Position numbers and translations under genes: made by a program. 64,000 bases of DNA, from the NCBI GenBank assembly GCA_025054955.1, contig JANWZE010000062.1, positions 40,673 through 104,672 of the forward strand, in the 5' to 3' direction. The notes beneath the pieces were generated by a model that worked only from the letters and a program-made list of their open reading frames with translations, ran no database searches and was not told the origin of the DNA. Positions 36,101-49,442 of the stretch are shown here, piece by piece (position 1 is the first letter of the stretch; every line of letters starts with the position of its first letter). The DNA is from Blastocatellia bacterium (GTDB lineage: Bacteria > Acidobacteriota > Blastocatellia > HR10 > J050).

Positions 36101-36661
36101 GCCGCTTTCTGTCGGATGATGCAGCAATAGAGGCTGATATGTTCGATGAGAGAACAATCCGGGCAAGCCGTCTGAGATGGGTTTCCAGGACGTTCCTCCA
36201 TCGGTTGTTTTGTAAATACCGTTGACTTCTGTTGAGGCGTAGGCGACGTCTGGGTTTGTTGGATCAACGGCCAGATGTCGGACCGGCGTCACTGGCGCGA
36301 TGCCGAGCGATTTGGGCAAGCCTTGATTGATGGATGTATAGTTTTGGCCTCCGTCATCGCTGCGAAACAGGCCGTATTGCGCCGTTGCCAGATAGAGCAC
36401 ACGTGGATTACTGGGCGCCACAGAACGGGTCAACACGCCAGCTTGCGAGGGCAAGCCCAGAGTGACATCGGTCTGACGGTTTGGTTGAGCGAATGGAGCG
36501 TCAGCGGCTCCTTGGTGCACGAGAACTTCTGTTTGCTGACCGGGCACAGCAAAGGAAGTTGGGATGATCGAAAGCGCTAACACGAGCAGCACACCGAGCA
36601 CGACCGGCAAAATCGAACGCACACCGTTGACTGGCCGACCACGAACAACATCTAGAATCAT
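33128..36661 (-). CDS. Large secreted multidomain protein with HExxH motif (BNR, nidogen-like, CARDB, two PPC)
   Basis: 1177 residues from ATG 36661, with an AAGGAGG site. Signal peptide/anchor at about 17-39. The order is: BNR/Asp-box propeller parts (YGLFRSDDGGQNY, IYKTTDGGTSW, about 80-260), a nidogen-like segment (SLPFPFSFYGTARHTLFVNANG, about 335-500), a central block with GHETAHRW (HExxH at 607-611), a CARDB domain (PDLVVETVGIDPPVVRPGE, about 800-900), and two pre-peptidase C-terminal domains (about 920-1040 and 1060-1170) that each start with EVEPND. HExxH suggests a zinc peptidase, but the third ligand is unclear (H636 and E675 are candidates). It is probably surface-exposed or released. 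It is not near any secretion system gene. Confidence 0.82.
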   Translation of the reverse strand: MILDVVRGRPVNGVRSILPVVLGVLLVLALSIIPTSFAVPGQQTEVLVHQGAADAPFAQPNRQTDVTLGLPSQAGVLTRSVAPSNPRVLYLATAQYGLFRSDDGGQNYTSINQGLPKSLGIAPVTPVRHLAVDPTNPDVAYASTEVNGIYKTTDGGTSWKPISDGLPGLFSHRTYQPLLLHHPTESGVVYAVLGYPVHSHLVENKLYKTTDGEHWIAIANLPSNHLFTKLELVNADLLQLAVTYDGGVIHIKDEGQQVDSGPYWKPMPTPLRAGATVNTDIGEIAVIEDDGTLNQNFDLQGRTIEFIPTAQSGYAIISLAAQFESELGTAVTLTDNGSASQSLPFPFSFYGTARHTLFVNANGNITFERADPTADASAVGTFAQFRLGQPRIAGLWTDFNPSVQGSVHIKAATDPSRLVVTWSNVRVASVPSVLADSSTIQIVLFSDGRIRFNYGTVVSALGGLVGLSPGSSRASPLMVNFSRDLPQTVDNRAVLEFFPGRGLDIQAVARKFYETRGDHYDQLVVFTSGGFRTNMTGVAGALAYHRLVRNDITGIGQSVGEFLGGPQAYGSGGRLQSFINMNRLNFYPNNPDQVIGATITPLDAIGHETAHRWLSYYLYENNGNPAFNLLTLDFTHWSFFFNSDASLMYGNQWQENGDGTFTSVDATSRYGVLDEYAMGLRPPADVKSIFFVSQANDPDGRTRNNLPEVGVTVRGVRADISLEQIIALNGPRVPAFGSAPTRLRQAYVLVIPEGSSPAMSEVNKLDRFRREFEPYFNQLTSRRAVVDTRLMAGQPDLVVETVGIDPPVVRPGEVAALSFTLRNRGTAAAGMTVHEIRLSSDSKLEAGDPTLKRIPTMSLMPAEGATLLAVPVLIPTTATAGPQFVILAVDGGNAAAESDEANNVVAIPVTVMGDGLILTAVREVEPNDRLNQATPITPDALVTAEIGSSRDVDFYSFTARGGQALTIDINARSLMPPSSANTVVTLLDSAGNTLAENDDFAGSFDSYLSLLVPRDGRYFVRVRDTATTPMNLRPPYQMLVILRTARSVAEVEPNDTPETAMPITPDVLVSGAFDKTGDQDFLIFSAGAGQTLTVDVDAQSLVDASAADTLVTLFNLAGSVLAENDDFGESSDSFLQVTIPRAGQYLIRLRDLASRGGPGFTYRVAVRLSGPPSSKQP

Positions 36662-36970
36662 CGTGTTCCTCCTTTGCTAAAATTTTGGCCGGACTATTCA
36701 ACCACAGGTTGCCGCAGATTTCAATCATGAGCAAAAGAGTTGAGGGTTGGTCGGTCAACTGTTCTTCATCACAAAAGCGATGTGATCATCGGTACGGGTA
36801 GCGAGCGAAGAACGCCCCACATCGGGCTCCTACGGACTTGATAGCCGGCTCCATTCTTTACGGACTCGATATGAAGAGTTCTTTGGGGGATTGTTCACTA
36901 AACAAAAAGGAGGACCCTCCGGGGTTGGAGAGTCCTCCTTTCGAGGAGGTTTGAAATGGTGGGTTTCAGT
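36662..36970. other. Intergenic region between the secreted HExxH protein and groEL
   Basis: No gene is evident. It holds the groEL terminator at 36901-36941 and a degenerate 13-bp direct repeat, TACGGACTTGATA (36831-36843) / TACGGACTCGATA (36859-36871). The promoter of the secreted protein should lie here, but I found no good -35/-10 pair. Confidence 0.5.
36901..36941 (-). terminator. Rho-independent terminator of groES-groEL
   Basis: The stem pairs AAAGGAGGAC (36906-36915) with GTCCTCCTTT (36932-36941), then, past one C/A mismatch, CTCC with GGAG around a six-nt loop. On the minus strand the stem ends in a T-rich run (TTTTTGTTT). Confidence 0.85.
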
Positions 36971-38949
<1,979 letters not shown>

Positions 38950-39017
38950 AACTCAACCTCCTTAAAGAAATTTTAGATTTAAGTCCGGTAAAGATTCATA
39001 AATTTGAATAAGGCGGC

Positions 39018-39046
39018 ATTATAATTTTTGAGTGAGTGATTGTCAA
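39018..39046 (-). promoter_or_regulatory. Consensus sigma-70 promoter of groES-groEL with a flanking inverted repeat
   Basis: On the minus strand, TTGACA (39046-39041), a 17-nt spacer and TATAAT (39023-39018) fully match the consensus. The leader would be about 60 nt. Around the -35 box lies an inverted repeat TTTGAG/CTCAAA (39027-39032 and 39051-39056), which could be an operator. The CIRCE sequence is not seen. Confidence 0.8.
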
Positions 39047-39169
39047 GGTGCTCAAAGATTCCTCCAACCTCCAGCCATCATTAAGATACTTTTCGGAATA
39101 GCTCGATAGAAACATTCCAGGAAATCATAGATTACCTTGAATTTTTTTCAACAAACCACCATACTAAGC

Positions 39170-39934
39170 ATGAAAATGACTAACTGCTTTGATCTATCCA
39201 TTATTATCCCGGCCTACAATGAGGCTGACCGAATCGGGCATAGTTTGGAGCAAATCTGCTTATATTTGGATAGGCAACCGTGGTCTGTTCAAGTGATTGT
39301 TGTCAATGATGGCTCGTCCGATGACACGATCCAAGTTGTTGAGCAATCGCGTCATCTTCTAATGACTGAGCAGAGGCGGCTTGAATTAGTCTCCAACAGC
39401 GTGAATCGTGGTAAAGGATATTGTGTCAAGACAGGGGCCATGCGGGCTGAGGGGGGGATCATTGTTTTGACGGATGCTGATCTGTCAGCCCCGATTGACC
39501 AGCTTGCAGACTTAGTTATACCGATTCATCAAGGTCAGTATGACGTGGTCATCGGATCGCGGGCTATTGATCGGAGGCTCATCCAGCAGCGCCAACCCTT
39601 CTGGCGTGAGTATGCCGGACGGCTTTTCAATATCCTGATGCGCTTGATCACCGGCCTGCCGTTCAAAGATACGCAATGTGGATTTAAGGCATTCCGAGGC
39701 GACCTGATCAGACCGATCTTTCAACGACAACGGCTGGACGGGTTTGCATTTGATGTCGAAGTTCTCTACTTAGCCTGGAAAGCAGGACTCCGCATCAAGG
39801 AAATCCCCGTCGTGTGGAATCATGTTGAAGGCAGCCGGGTCCATATCTTCAGGGACTCCTTCAAAATGCTGATGGATTTAGTCAAGGTAAAAATCCACGA
39901 CTGGCACGGCGATTATCACTCACCTACCACTTAG
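39170..39934 (+). CDS. Family 2 glycosyltransferase (dolichyl-phosphate glucosyltransferase-like)
   Basis: 254 residues from ATG 39170; TTG 39137 and ATG 39176 are alternatives, and no strong ribosome site helps. The GT-A fold is clear: LSIIIPAYNEADRI, VIVVNDGSSDDT, NRGKGYCVKTGAMRA, LTDADLSAP (the DxD-type metal motif), and GFKAFRG. This is the DPG synthase/DPM1 group that uses polyprenyl phosphate as acceptor and NDP-sugar as donor. There are no membrane segments at the C-terminus. It is divergent from groES. The last 38 nt, including the stop, are repeated downstream. Confidence 0.9.
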   Translation: MKMTNCFDLSIIIPAYNEADRIGHSLEQICLYLDRQPWSVQVIVVNDGSSDDTIQVVEQSRHLLMTEQRRLELVSNSVNRGKGYCVKTGAMRAEGGIIVLTDADLSAPIDQLADLVIPIHQGQYDVVIGSRAIDRRLIQQRQPFWREYAGRLFNILMRLITGLPFKDTQCGFKAFRGDLIRPIFQRQRLDGFAFDVEVLYLAWKAGLRIKEIPVVWNHVEGSRVHIFRDSFKMLMDLVKVKIHDWHGDYHSPTT

Positions 39935-40016
39935 CTTCACCCCAAGAAATTTGAAACTAGCGTGTTGCGGAACGCCTTCGGCGATTAGTATTCACCTGGC
40001 ACCTAGCTTTACCCCA
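39907..40016. repeat. Degenerate direct repeat of the GT2 3' end
   Basis: 38-nt copies at 39907-39944 and 39979-40016 agree at 31 of 38 positions, offset by 72 bp (24 codons). The first copy spans the end of the GT2 gene with its stop codon; the second is intergenic. A poor promoter pair TTTACC (40008-40013)/TAAAAT (40031-40036) for the downstream protease falls at the edge of the second copy. Confidence 0.75.
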
Positions 40017-40124
40017 GGTGACGAGCCTGCTAAAATACAGCCAGCGCCGATAGCCAAACCATAAAGACACATATTTGCTATCGGCAACCGCGCAGATTTG
40101 TTGAACGCAAAGGAGGAGGCAGGC

Positions 40125-42485
40125 ATGATTACCTGCAACGGGAGTCAGAGGCAAACAACGCTCTTATTGTGGATCATCGCTGGTAGCATCATACTGATGC
40201 AACAGGTCGTCCCTTCAAGCACAGTGATAGGGATAACCAATCCAACACATCTGACCCGACGAGTCATGCAGCCGGCGGCCAATTCTGCCCAACCCTCACC
40301 AGCTTCCTTAACGTGGACGATCAAAGCCGAGCGGGATGTAAGCGCCGACATCGGTATACCGGGCGCACACGAGGTCAAATTGGTTCGCGGCAATGGCGGC
40401 AACGACCCGCGTGGTCACCTACCCATGCGGATACGCTTCGTCCTGGACGACGACCGTGTGTCAGAGTTCCAGATGGAGCCCTTTGATATATTCACACCTG
40501 ACGCCCGATTGATCGGCATGACTGAGCGAGGAGCGATTCCTGTAACTCGGCCCACTGTCCATCTGTATCAGGGCCGTGCTGTTGATGGCAGCGGTGGGAC
40601 GCTGTTTCTCTCGGTCACCGGCGACGAGTATTATGCCATCATTCGCCACCGGGGTCAGACGTTGAGCATTCAACCATCAGGCAAGGCCGATGGACGTTGT
40701 TTGGTGATCCCCGAGGGAGTCGTGCCGCCATCGGGTGCTATGGCGTGTTCGGTGGTAGGACCGCCAGTCGCGTGGGCTGATGGCGCCGATCCCTCCAACG
40801 CCGATCAACCGCTCAGTCAGGTTTCCGGCACACGACTAGAAGCTGACGTCATGGTAGATGTAGCCTATGGGTTGTTCACCGATTTCGGCAGCGATGCAAC
40901 GCGAACAGCCAATTACGTGGCTACATTATGGGGCGCCGTTTCACACATCTACGAGCGCGACATCAACATACAAATTCGCATCAGCACGCTTGTGATTTGG
41001 ATGACGCCGCAGGGTCAGTTCAGCGCTCCCACAATCCAAGCGATTCACGACAATTATGCGAGCTACGTCAGAGGCAACCGCTCCAACATATCAAGGGACG
41101 CAGCTCATCTGTTAGGTTACTGGCGCGGCCTTGGCGGTTATGCGATTCGAGAAGGACTCTGTTCTGACTTGCGTGGCATCGCTGTCAGTAGCATACATGG
41201 CATCTACCGGTTTCCTGTAGACGTGCCGGCGACTCCTTATATCTGGGATGTGGATGTCGTTGCGCATGAGCTTGGTCATGTATTCGGCAGTCCGCACACG
41301 AACTGTTACAACCCACCGATTGACCGCTGCATAGGTAATGAGGCGGGCTGCTATCAAGGGCCTGTCAGTCAAAGCCCTCGTACTATCATGAGTAACTGCA
41401 ATAACGATAAAGGCGACGCCAGGCTGGAGTTTCACCCAACAGTTGCTCGATTCATTCGCGAGAGAGTGGAAAACAATCCAGGGCGGTGCCTCAGCGCGCT
41501 GCCGTTCATGTCGCTGCGCTATCCTACCGGTGGGGAAACCTGGTACATTGACTCGACTCAAACCATCCAGTGGAATGGCGCCTCTGGCCAAGGCGTCGTC
41601 ACGATTGACGTCTCATGGGATGGTGGGCAGACGTTTCAAACCATCACTGCCAATGCTCCGAATCGAGGCATGTTTGAATGGACTGTGAGCGGCCCGCCAA
41701 CTCAGCAAGCCATGATCAAACTCAGCAGTCGCACCGATCCTGATGCCTTCAGCCGCCTGTTTACGATTGCGCTTCCACCCACCGAGTTTGATGGTTTTGC
41801 TCAGCTTTCGCCACTGGTTTTGAATGGCCACGCAATCGAAACGAACGTTCCACCCGTAGTCTTCAACGGTAAAACTGTGCTGCGACTGACTGACAACGGC
41901 AACCAAGCAGCAAGCGCCTTTTTAAGTTCAGCCATTCCGCTGGTATCACCCGATGGCGGCGCTCTCTCACTGAGCACTCACTTTCAGTTTCAAATCAGCA
42001 ATGCGCGCGGCGCGAGCGATACGGATGGGCCCGGAGGTGATGGGCTTGGATTTGCGATCGTGGCAAATCCAACGAGCCTCGGCGGGATCGGGGCAGGATT
42101 CATCAATATCACTCCGAGCGTGATTATTGAATTTGACACGTGGCGCTCGCCCAATGAATCGTCAGGCAATCATGTCGGGCTTAATATCAACGGAGCAGCC
42201 GCAACCAACGTCTTCTGCCTGACGCCGTCATGCCACGTCAATACACGGTTCAACAACGGCTCAATCTGGTACGTATGGATTGATTACCACGGCAGCAGCG
42301 GGATGCTGGAAGTCAGGCTATCGCCTTCCTCGACACGTCCGACTGAAGCGTTTTTGTCGCGTCAGCTTGATCTTCGCGCCATCTTGAGGCAATCGCGCGT
42401 TTACATCGGATTTGTTGCTGGGACTGGCCAGGCTGCGCAGGATCATGACATCCGATTTTGGAGCTACACAGTCAGGCCACAGTGA
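40125..42485 (+). CDS. Secreted metzincin metalloprotease with Kre9/KNH and L-type lectin domains
   Basis: 786 residues from ATG 40125, with an AAAGGAGGAGG site. A hydrophobic export signal (about 12-27) leads to a pro-region. The protease has HELGHVFGSPH (381-391), the HExxHxxGxxH metzincin motif, and the Met-turn TIMSNC (Met422). A Ser-Thr-rich Kre9-like sandwich follows (YPTGGETWYIDSTQTIQWNG, about 465-545), and the C-terminus is an L-type lectin fold (LGFAIVANPTSLGG, IIEFDTWRSP, NHVGLNING) of about 240 residues. The enzyme would be a secreted, glycan-targeted protease. The gene is monocistronic, convergent with ligA. Confidence 0.88.
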   Translation: MITCNGSQRQTTLLLWIIAGSIILMQQVVPSSTVIGITNPTHLTRRVMQPAANSAQPSPASLTWTIKAERDVSADIGIPGAHEVKLVRGNGGNDPRGHLPMRIRFVLDDDRVSEFQMEPFDIFTPDARLIGMTERGAIPVTRPTVHLYQGRAVDGSGGTLFLSVTGDEYYAIIRHRGQTLSIQPSGKADGRCLVIPEGVVPPSGAMACSVVGPPVAWADGADPSNADQPLSQVSGTRLEADVMVDVAYGLFTDFGSDATRTANYVATLWGAVSHIYERDINIQIRISTLVIWMTPQGQFSAPTIQAIHDNYASYVRGNRSNISRDAAHLLGYWRGLGGYAIREGLCSDLRGIAVSSIHGIYRFPVDVPATPYIWDVDVVAHELGHVFGSPHTNCYNPPIDRCIGNEAGCYQGPVSQSPRTIMSNCNNDKGDARLEFHPTVARFIRERVENNPGRCLSALPFMSLRYPTGGETWYIDSTQTIQWNGASGQGVVTIDVSWDGGQTFQTITANAPNRGMFEWTVSGPPTQQAMIKLSSRTDPDAFSRLFTIALPPTEFDGFAQLSPLVLNGHAIETNVPPVVFNGKTVLRLTDNGNQAASAFLSSAIPLVSPDGGALSLSTHFQFQISNARGASDTDGPGGDGLGFAIVANPTSLGGIGAGFINITPSVIIEFDTWRSPNESSGNHVGLNINGAAATNVFCLTPSCHVNTRFNNGSIWYVWIDYHGSSGMLEVRLSPSSTRPTEAFLSRQLDLRAILRQSRVYIGFVAGTGQAAQDHDIRFWSYTVRPQ

Positions 42486-42504
42486 CGCGTGGTGCATGGC
42501 GCGT

Positions 42505-42505
<1 letters not shown>
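42484..42505. terminator. Short hairpin between converging genes
   Basis: GACGCG (42484-42489) and CGCGTC (42500-42505) pair around a 10-nt loop that covers both stop regions. There is no T-run, so its role as a bidirectional terminator is uncertain. Confidence 0.3.
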
Positions 42506-45679
<3,174 letters not shown>

Positions 45680-45683
<4 letters not shown>

Positions 45684-46426
45684 GGTTCTTGGGGAAAAAG
45701 TAAGTAGCGAAAGATCGCTCCATCACTGGCGCGCTCAAAGCCACCGACATAAAATCCTTGAGCAAAATAGCGTGAGAATTGTTCTCGGACGCGAAGCTGC
45801 CACTCACGTGCGACGCCGCTATCGCGTGTTTTGAGCTCATTGATATTCGCCGGAATCTCTACCGTGGCCACAGGCGAGCCACGCTCCCAACGAGCGCCCA
45901 CCAGATGCTCGCGCACACGATCAGAGGTTAGCCACCACTCGGCCAGTAACCGGTCTGTATCGAGGCCACGGTGTAAATGACTACTGACGTCAGACCCATA
46001 GCAATTGACTTTATACTGCCGTGCCACCGCGCCTAGCCGATTGATGTTGAAATGGGCATTGGCGGCCTGTAGCGGATCGAACGTCCACACAATCAGGTTG
46101 TAGCCTCGTTGTAAGGCCACTTCTCGTTGAAACAGTTTGAGGCGGCGCCCCACCCCTCGATTCTGATACTCAGGTAGCACCGCCAGCATATCCGAGTGAA
46201 AACAAAGCGACTCTTGATGCCGAGCTAAAAACGCGCTGGCAAAGCCGATCATGCGATCACCAGGCGCAAAGGCGCCAAGCACCAATCCGCCGGTGTGTTG
46301 AGCAACAACAAAGATGTGTACTGGGACTGTATCCAAATCAGAGAATCGCCAAACGGCTTGTTGAAGCCTGACGCATTGCCGGAAGTCGTCATGCGATTCA
46401 CAGGGGCGAATGATGATCTCAGGCAT
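45680..46426 (-). CDS. GNAT acyltransferase of the COG3375 type
   Basis: 248 residues if it begins at ATG 46426; ATG 46474 (264 residues) is an alternative with a GGATGG site nearby. The GNAT acetyl-CoA-binding region reads LAVLPEYQNRGVGRRLKLFQREVAL, with the Q/RxxGxG/A signature. The rest matches the COG3375 acyltransferases that commonly stand next to OSBS/NSAR genes. In Geobacillus such a pair joins N-succinylation of a D-amino acid with racemisation, and a hydrolase then frees the L-form. The hydrolase is missing here. It overlaps the next gene by 4 nt. Confidence 0.85.
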
Positions 46427-46505
46427 AGTCGTTGATGAACTCCGCTCTGACCTGACCGGATTGGCTTTGATCATCAGCCATCCAAGGCCAGGCTTCTCTG
46501 TTTAC

Positions 46506-47798
46506 CTAACCGTCTCCCAATAATGAAATCACGTATTGAATCGGCGTGCCCAATCCAATGGAGAGTGGCCTGGCATCAAGGTCGTCTTTGATCTCTGCTG
46601 TCACAATGCCGATGGCCTTTCCGTCACGATTGAAGATCGGGCTGCCGCTGAATCCCGTCTGAACGGGCGTATCGAGCTGGATCAAGCCATTCGTTACCTT
46701 ACTCACCGATGTGCGCTTCATCGTTGTCGTGGCCTTTTCCTGGTGTGTTGTATTCAACAAATCAGAACCGAACGGGAACCCGATGAATGCCACTTCATCA
46801 CCCTGACGTACCATGTCGAGCCGTGGCTCCATGCCTTCGATCAGGGGCATTACCGGCGGCGGCTGGATACTCAACAAGGCAACATCCCATTCTTTCGAAC
46901 CACGATAGAAGGTCGCTGGCAGAGCCTCTTTCGCCGGCTGGTCAGCGAAGATCACTCTCAGTGAACGCGTCTGAGGCTGCGTTCGAGACCCCTGGAGCGA
47001 TTCATCAAATTCCCAAGGTCGAACAATATGGTAGTTGGTCGCAATGTAGCCGCGAGCGTCGAAGGCAAACCCAGTTCCCTCGCTGCGCCCTTCTGAGACA
47101 ACCACTCCCTCTTGATCAACCAGCGCAAAATCCAGTTGAATCAGCACAACAGCCGACTGATTGCGGCGCGCAATCATGGCAAACCGCTGAGCGCTATCAA
47201 CGGGCAGCATCTCCGCGCTCGGCCTCAATACGGAGAAGTAGATCAACGTGCCAACAGCGCCCAGTGTGATTATGGCTAACACCATAACAAGGCGCCGCCA
47301 CGTGGATGAAGACTTTTTCACGGCTGAATCAATGGCCAGTTGCATCGTTTGCAGTCCGATGCGAGGTTGAGAGCTGGGTAGCGCCTGGCTCAATGGCTCG
47401 ATCATGAGCTTGGCCGAAGGCGAAATGGTAGTTCCTTTTGTCCACGGCTTTTGCAGTTGATAGGCATCTTGTTTCGGTTTCAGCTCAAACAACAACTGCG
47501 GTCCTTTTCGTCCCAACTGAATGATGTGGCCGTCACGCAACGTGGCGCGTTCAACCCGGCTTCCATTCACATAAGTTCCATTGGTGCTCTGGAGGTCTTG
47601 AATGATGAACTGCTCGCCATCCAATAGGATTTCGCCGTGATGCGCCGAGGTGCGCAAATCCTGGGCGGTGAAGACCACATCGTTGTCCAGCGCCCGGCCG
47701 AGGCGAATACGTTCTTGATCCAACACCTCACGCTGGCCGGCCTGTCCGCCAGACAGGTGCGTTAAGACAACAACCATGTCTGACCCTTTGATTTGCAC
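46506..47798 (-). CDS. Membrane-bound FHA-domain trypsin-like protease
   Basis: 430 residues from GTG 47798, which has a GGGAGG site 7 nt upstream. An FHA domain (about 8-105; IRLGRALDNDVV, STNGTYVNGSRV) recognises phosphothreonine. A linker (about 106-168) and a single membrane segment (about 169-189) lead to a chymotrypsin-fold peptidase, with H257 (TNYHIV), D305 (EWDVALL) and S384 (GFSGSPIF) forming a likely intact triad. There is no PDZ domain. With the FHA domain inside and the protease outside, it would join Ser/Thr-kinase signalling to periplasmic proteolysis. It precedes the GNAT gene by 31-79 nt. Confidence 0.88.
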   Translation of the reverse strand: MQIKGSDMVVVLTHLSGGQAGQREVLDQERIRLGRALDNDVVFTAQDLRTSAHHGEILLDGEQFIIQDLQSTNGTYVNGSRVERATLRDGHIIQLGRKGPQLLFELKPKQDAYQLQKPWTKGTTISPSAKLMIEPLSQALPSSQPRIGLQTMQLAIDSAVKKSSSTWRRLVMVLAIITLGAVGTLIYFSVLRPSAEMLPVDSAQRFAMIARRNQSAVVLIQLDFALVDQEGVVVSEGRSEGTGFAFDARGYIATNYHIVRPWEFDESLQGSRTQPQTRSLRVIFADQPAKEALPATFYRGSKEWDVALLSIQPPPVMPLIEGMEPRLDMVRQGDEVAFIGFPFGSDLLNTTHQEKATTTMKRTSVSKVTNGLIQLDTPVQTGFSGSPIFNRDGKAIGIVTAEIKDDLDARPLSIGLGTPIQYVISLLGDG

Positions 47799-48053
47799 CT
47801 AGATACCTCCCAGGGTGACGAGCCATACATTCTATGCGCCGACAACCAGATTGCAAGTCCTAGTGAGAAAGCAGTGGTCAATGGGCAGTGGTCAGCGAGC
47901 ACTCGACCAGGAGTCTCCATCTGTCATTTCGCGCAGATCGTCAATGGCGAAATGCCCTTCATCCGGCTCCGCCGCATGCGTCCGAATCCAGGCCTCTAGC
48001 TCGGGCTCGCAGCCGCAGCGAGCGGCCAGACCCTCATGCGACCGGCAAGCGCC

Positions 48054-49442
48054 TTAATTGCTGCCGAGCTTAGCCTCGGGCAGGCCCGACATCGCCTTTA
48101 ACTCGATGGTCGCTGTGCCAAAACTTCCAGCGACCATCGCCTTCACCGGCAAACGGTGCGCATCCTGCGTGAACCAGATGTACATCTCGCCAGAGCGACG
48201 AATGATCTTGTCTTCGCCCATCACCAGCGGTTGCACTTTCACCGTGTCGAACAAACCCAGATCAGTCTTCAATTGTTCGTGCGCGACAACGTGAATCTGA
48301 ACGTCGTACGTCTTGCCCGAATCGCTCACCGGCACTTCAATCGTCTGCCCAACACTCATCGGCAACGTGCGCACATAATAAATCGCTGAAAGAACATCCT
48401 GGACCCATCGTTGAGTCGGCGCCTGCTTCACCGATGGCGCTTGATCTGGCTTTGACAAATTCCGCTCAATGACGACAACCAAACCATCCGAGCGATTGAA
48501 AATCGCCAATTCAAGCTCTCTTTTGCCATTGTGATTGAACTGCTTTCGTGTGCGATGAACACCAAAATCAGCAGGCTCGACAAACGATTCAAAGCTGTCT
48601 CTCACATCAATGCCGAACACCTTGGTCCAAAATCCTTCTGAAACAGCCTCCGCTCTGATGTGATATTTGCCTACAAGCGGCTGTTCCGTTGAGCGGCCAA
48701 AAGTGAACGTCAACCGGCCGATTTTTCCCGATACGAGCAACTTGGTAAATCGAGCTTCATAGCGCAGCGTCTCGCCTTCGGCGAACGGCAGATTGAGTGG
48801 CGCAGGTGGGGTTCCGGTTGCCGTGACCTGCTCCGGTCTGCTAGCCGCTTGCCCGACAGCAGCCTTCCAGGCCAACACAACCAACACGAGCCCCAACAAG
48901 AGCAACAGGCGATACTCACGATGGCTTTTGAGCATAGCAAAATCGTATCGCCCAGATGCCGCCGGATAGGGCCGCCATCGAGGCCAGAACCATGGGACAG
49001 CTTGTTCATAAGCAGGAAACTCGCGCGGGAACAAGCGCCGCAAGTGGGCCGCTTCTTGTGTCATGGCAGATCCATATAGCACCGCAAATAACAGAGCAAA
49101 CAGCAAACCCAACCACCAACGCCCACATGCCACGACGAGCCCAAGCCCGATTAGAAAATTAGCCAAGTAGAGCGGATTGCGCGTATAGGCATACGGCCCA
49201 GCGGTACATAATTCGGTATCTTTTTTCAGGTAGCCGAGCGCCCACAACCTCAGCGCCATGCCCATAACCATCAATCCGCCGCCGACTGCAATCAGCGCCA
49301 TGGTGGGCGTGGCGTACAGCAGGGCTATAACGCCAAATAGGCTGCTGATGGTGACACGCCACCGGCGCAACGCCGCTGGCCACCTAGCGCGATGGTGTGG
49401 CGACGATTTGTGCGAGCCTGTGAGATCCAAATTGACTGACAC
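48054..49442 (-). CDS. Fusion of ICMT/PEMT-like membrane methyltransferase and DUF3108
   Basis: About 462 residues if GTG 49442 (GGAG 8 nt upstream) is the start; longer forms to 49529 are open but would overlap waaC by 145 nt. The first ~170 residues have membrane segments and the motif GPYAYTRNPLYLANFLIGLG, diagnostic of the isoprenylcysteine carboxyl methyltransferase/phospholipid methyltransferase group. After another membrane segment (YRLLLLLGLVLVVLAW) comes a DUF3108 domain (FAEGETLRYEARFTKLLVSGKIGRLTF through SGEMYIWFTQDAHRLPVKA), usually a stand-alone periplasmic beta-rich protein. The two are fused in one frame, with no stop. Its partner genes are waaC and waaF, so an envelope lipid or LPS role is likely. 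Confidence 0.85.
   Translation of the reverse strand: MSVNLDLTGSHKSSPHHRARWPAALRRWRVTISSLFGVIALLYATPTMALIAVGGGLMVMGMALRLWALGYLKKDTELCTAGPYAYTRNPLYLANFLIGLGLVVACGRWWLGLLFALLFAVLYGSAMTQEAAHLRRLFPREFPAYEQAVPWFWPRWRPYPAASGRYDFAMLKSHREYRLLLLLGLVLVVLAWKAAVGQAASRPEQVTATGTPPAPLNLPFAEGETLRYEARFTKLLVSGKIGRLTFTFGRSTEQPLVGKYHIRAEAVSEGFWTKVFGIDVRDSFESFVEPADFGVHRTRKQFNHNGKRELELAIFNRSDGLVVVIERNLSKPDQAPSVKQAPTQRWVQDVLSAIYYVRTLPMSVGQTIEVPVSDSGKTYDVQIHVVAHEQLKTDLGLFDTVKVQPLVMGEDKIIRRSGEMYIWFTQDAHRLPVKAMVAGSFGTATIELKAMSGLPEAKLGSN

Noticed and set aside
38950..39169. CIRCE/HrcA operator before groES
   Set aside because: The sequence TTAGCACTC-N9-GAGTGCTAA or a close variant is not present; only a different inverted repeat is found.
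47871..47894. Direct repeat GCAGTGGTCA before the FHA-protease operon
   Set aside because: A ten-base repeat in simple, TGG-rich sequence is too short to carry meaning; no factor with this target is known to me.
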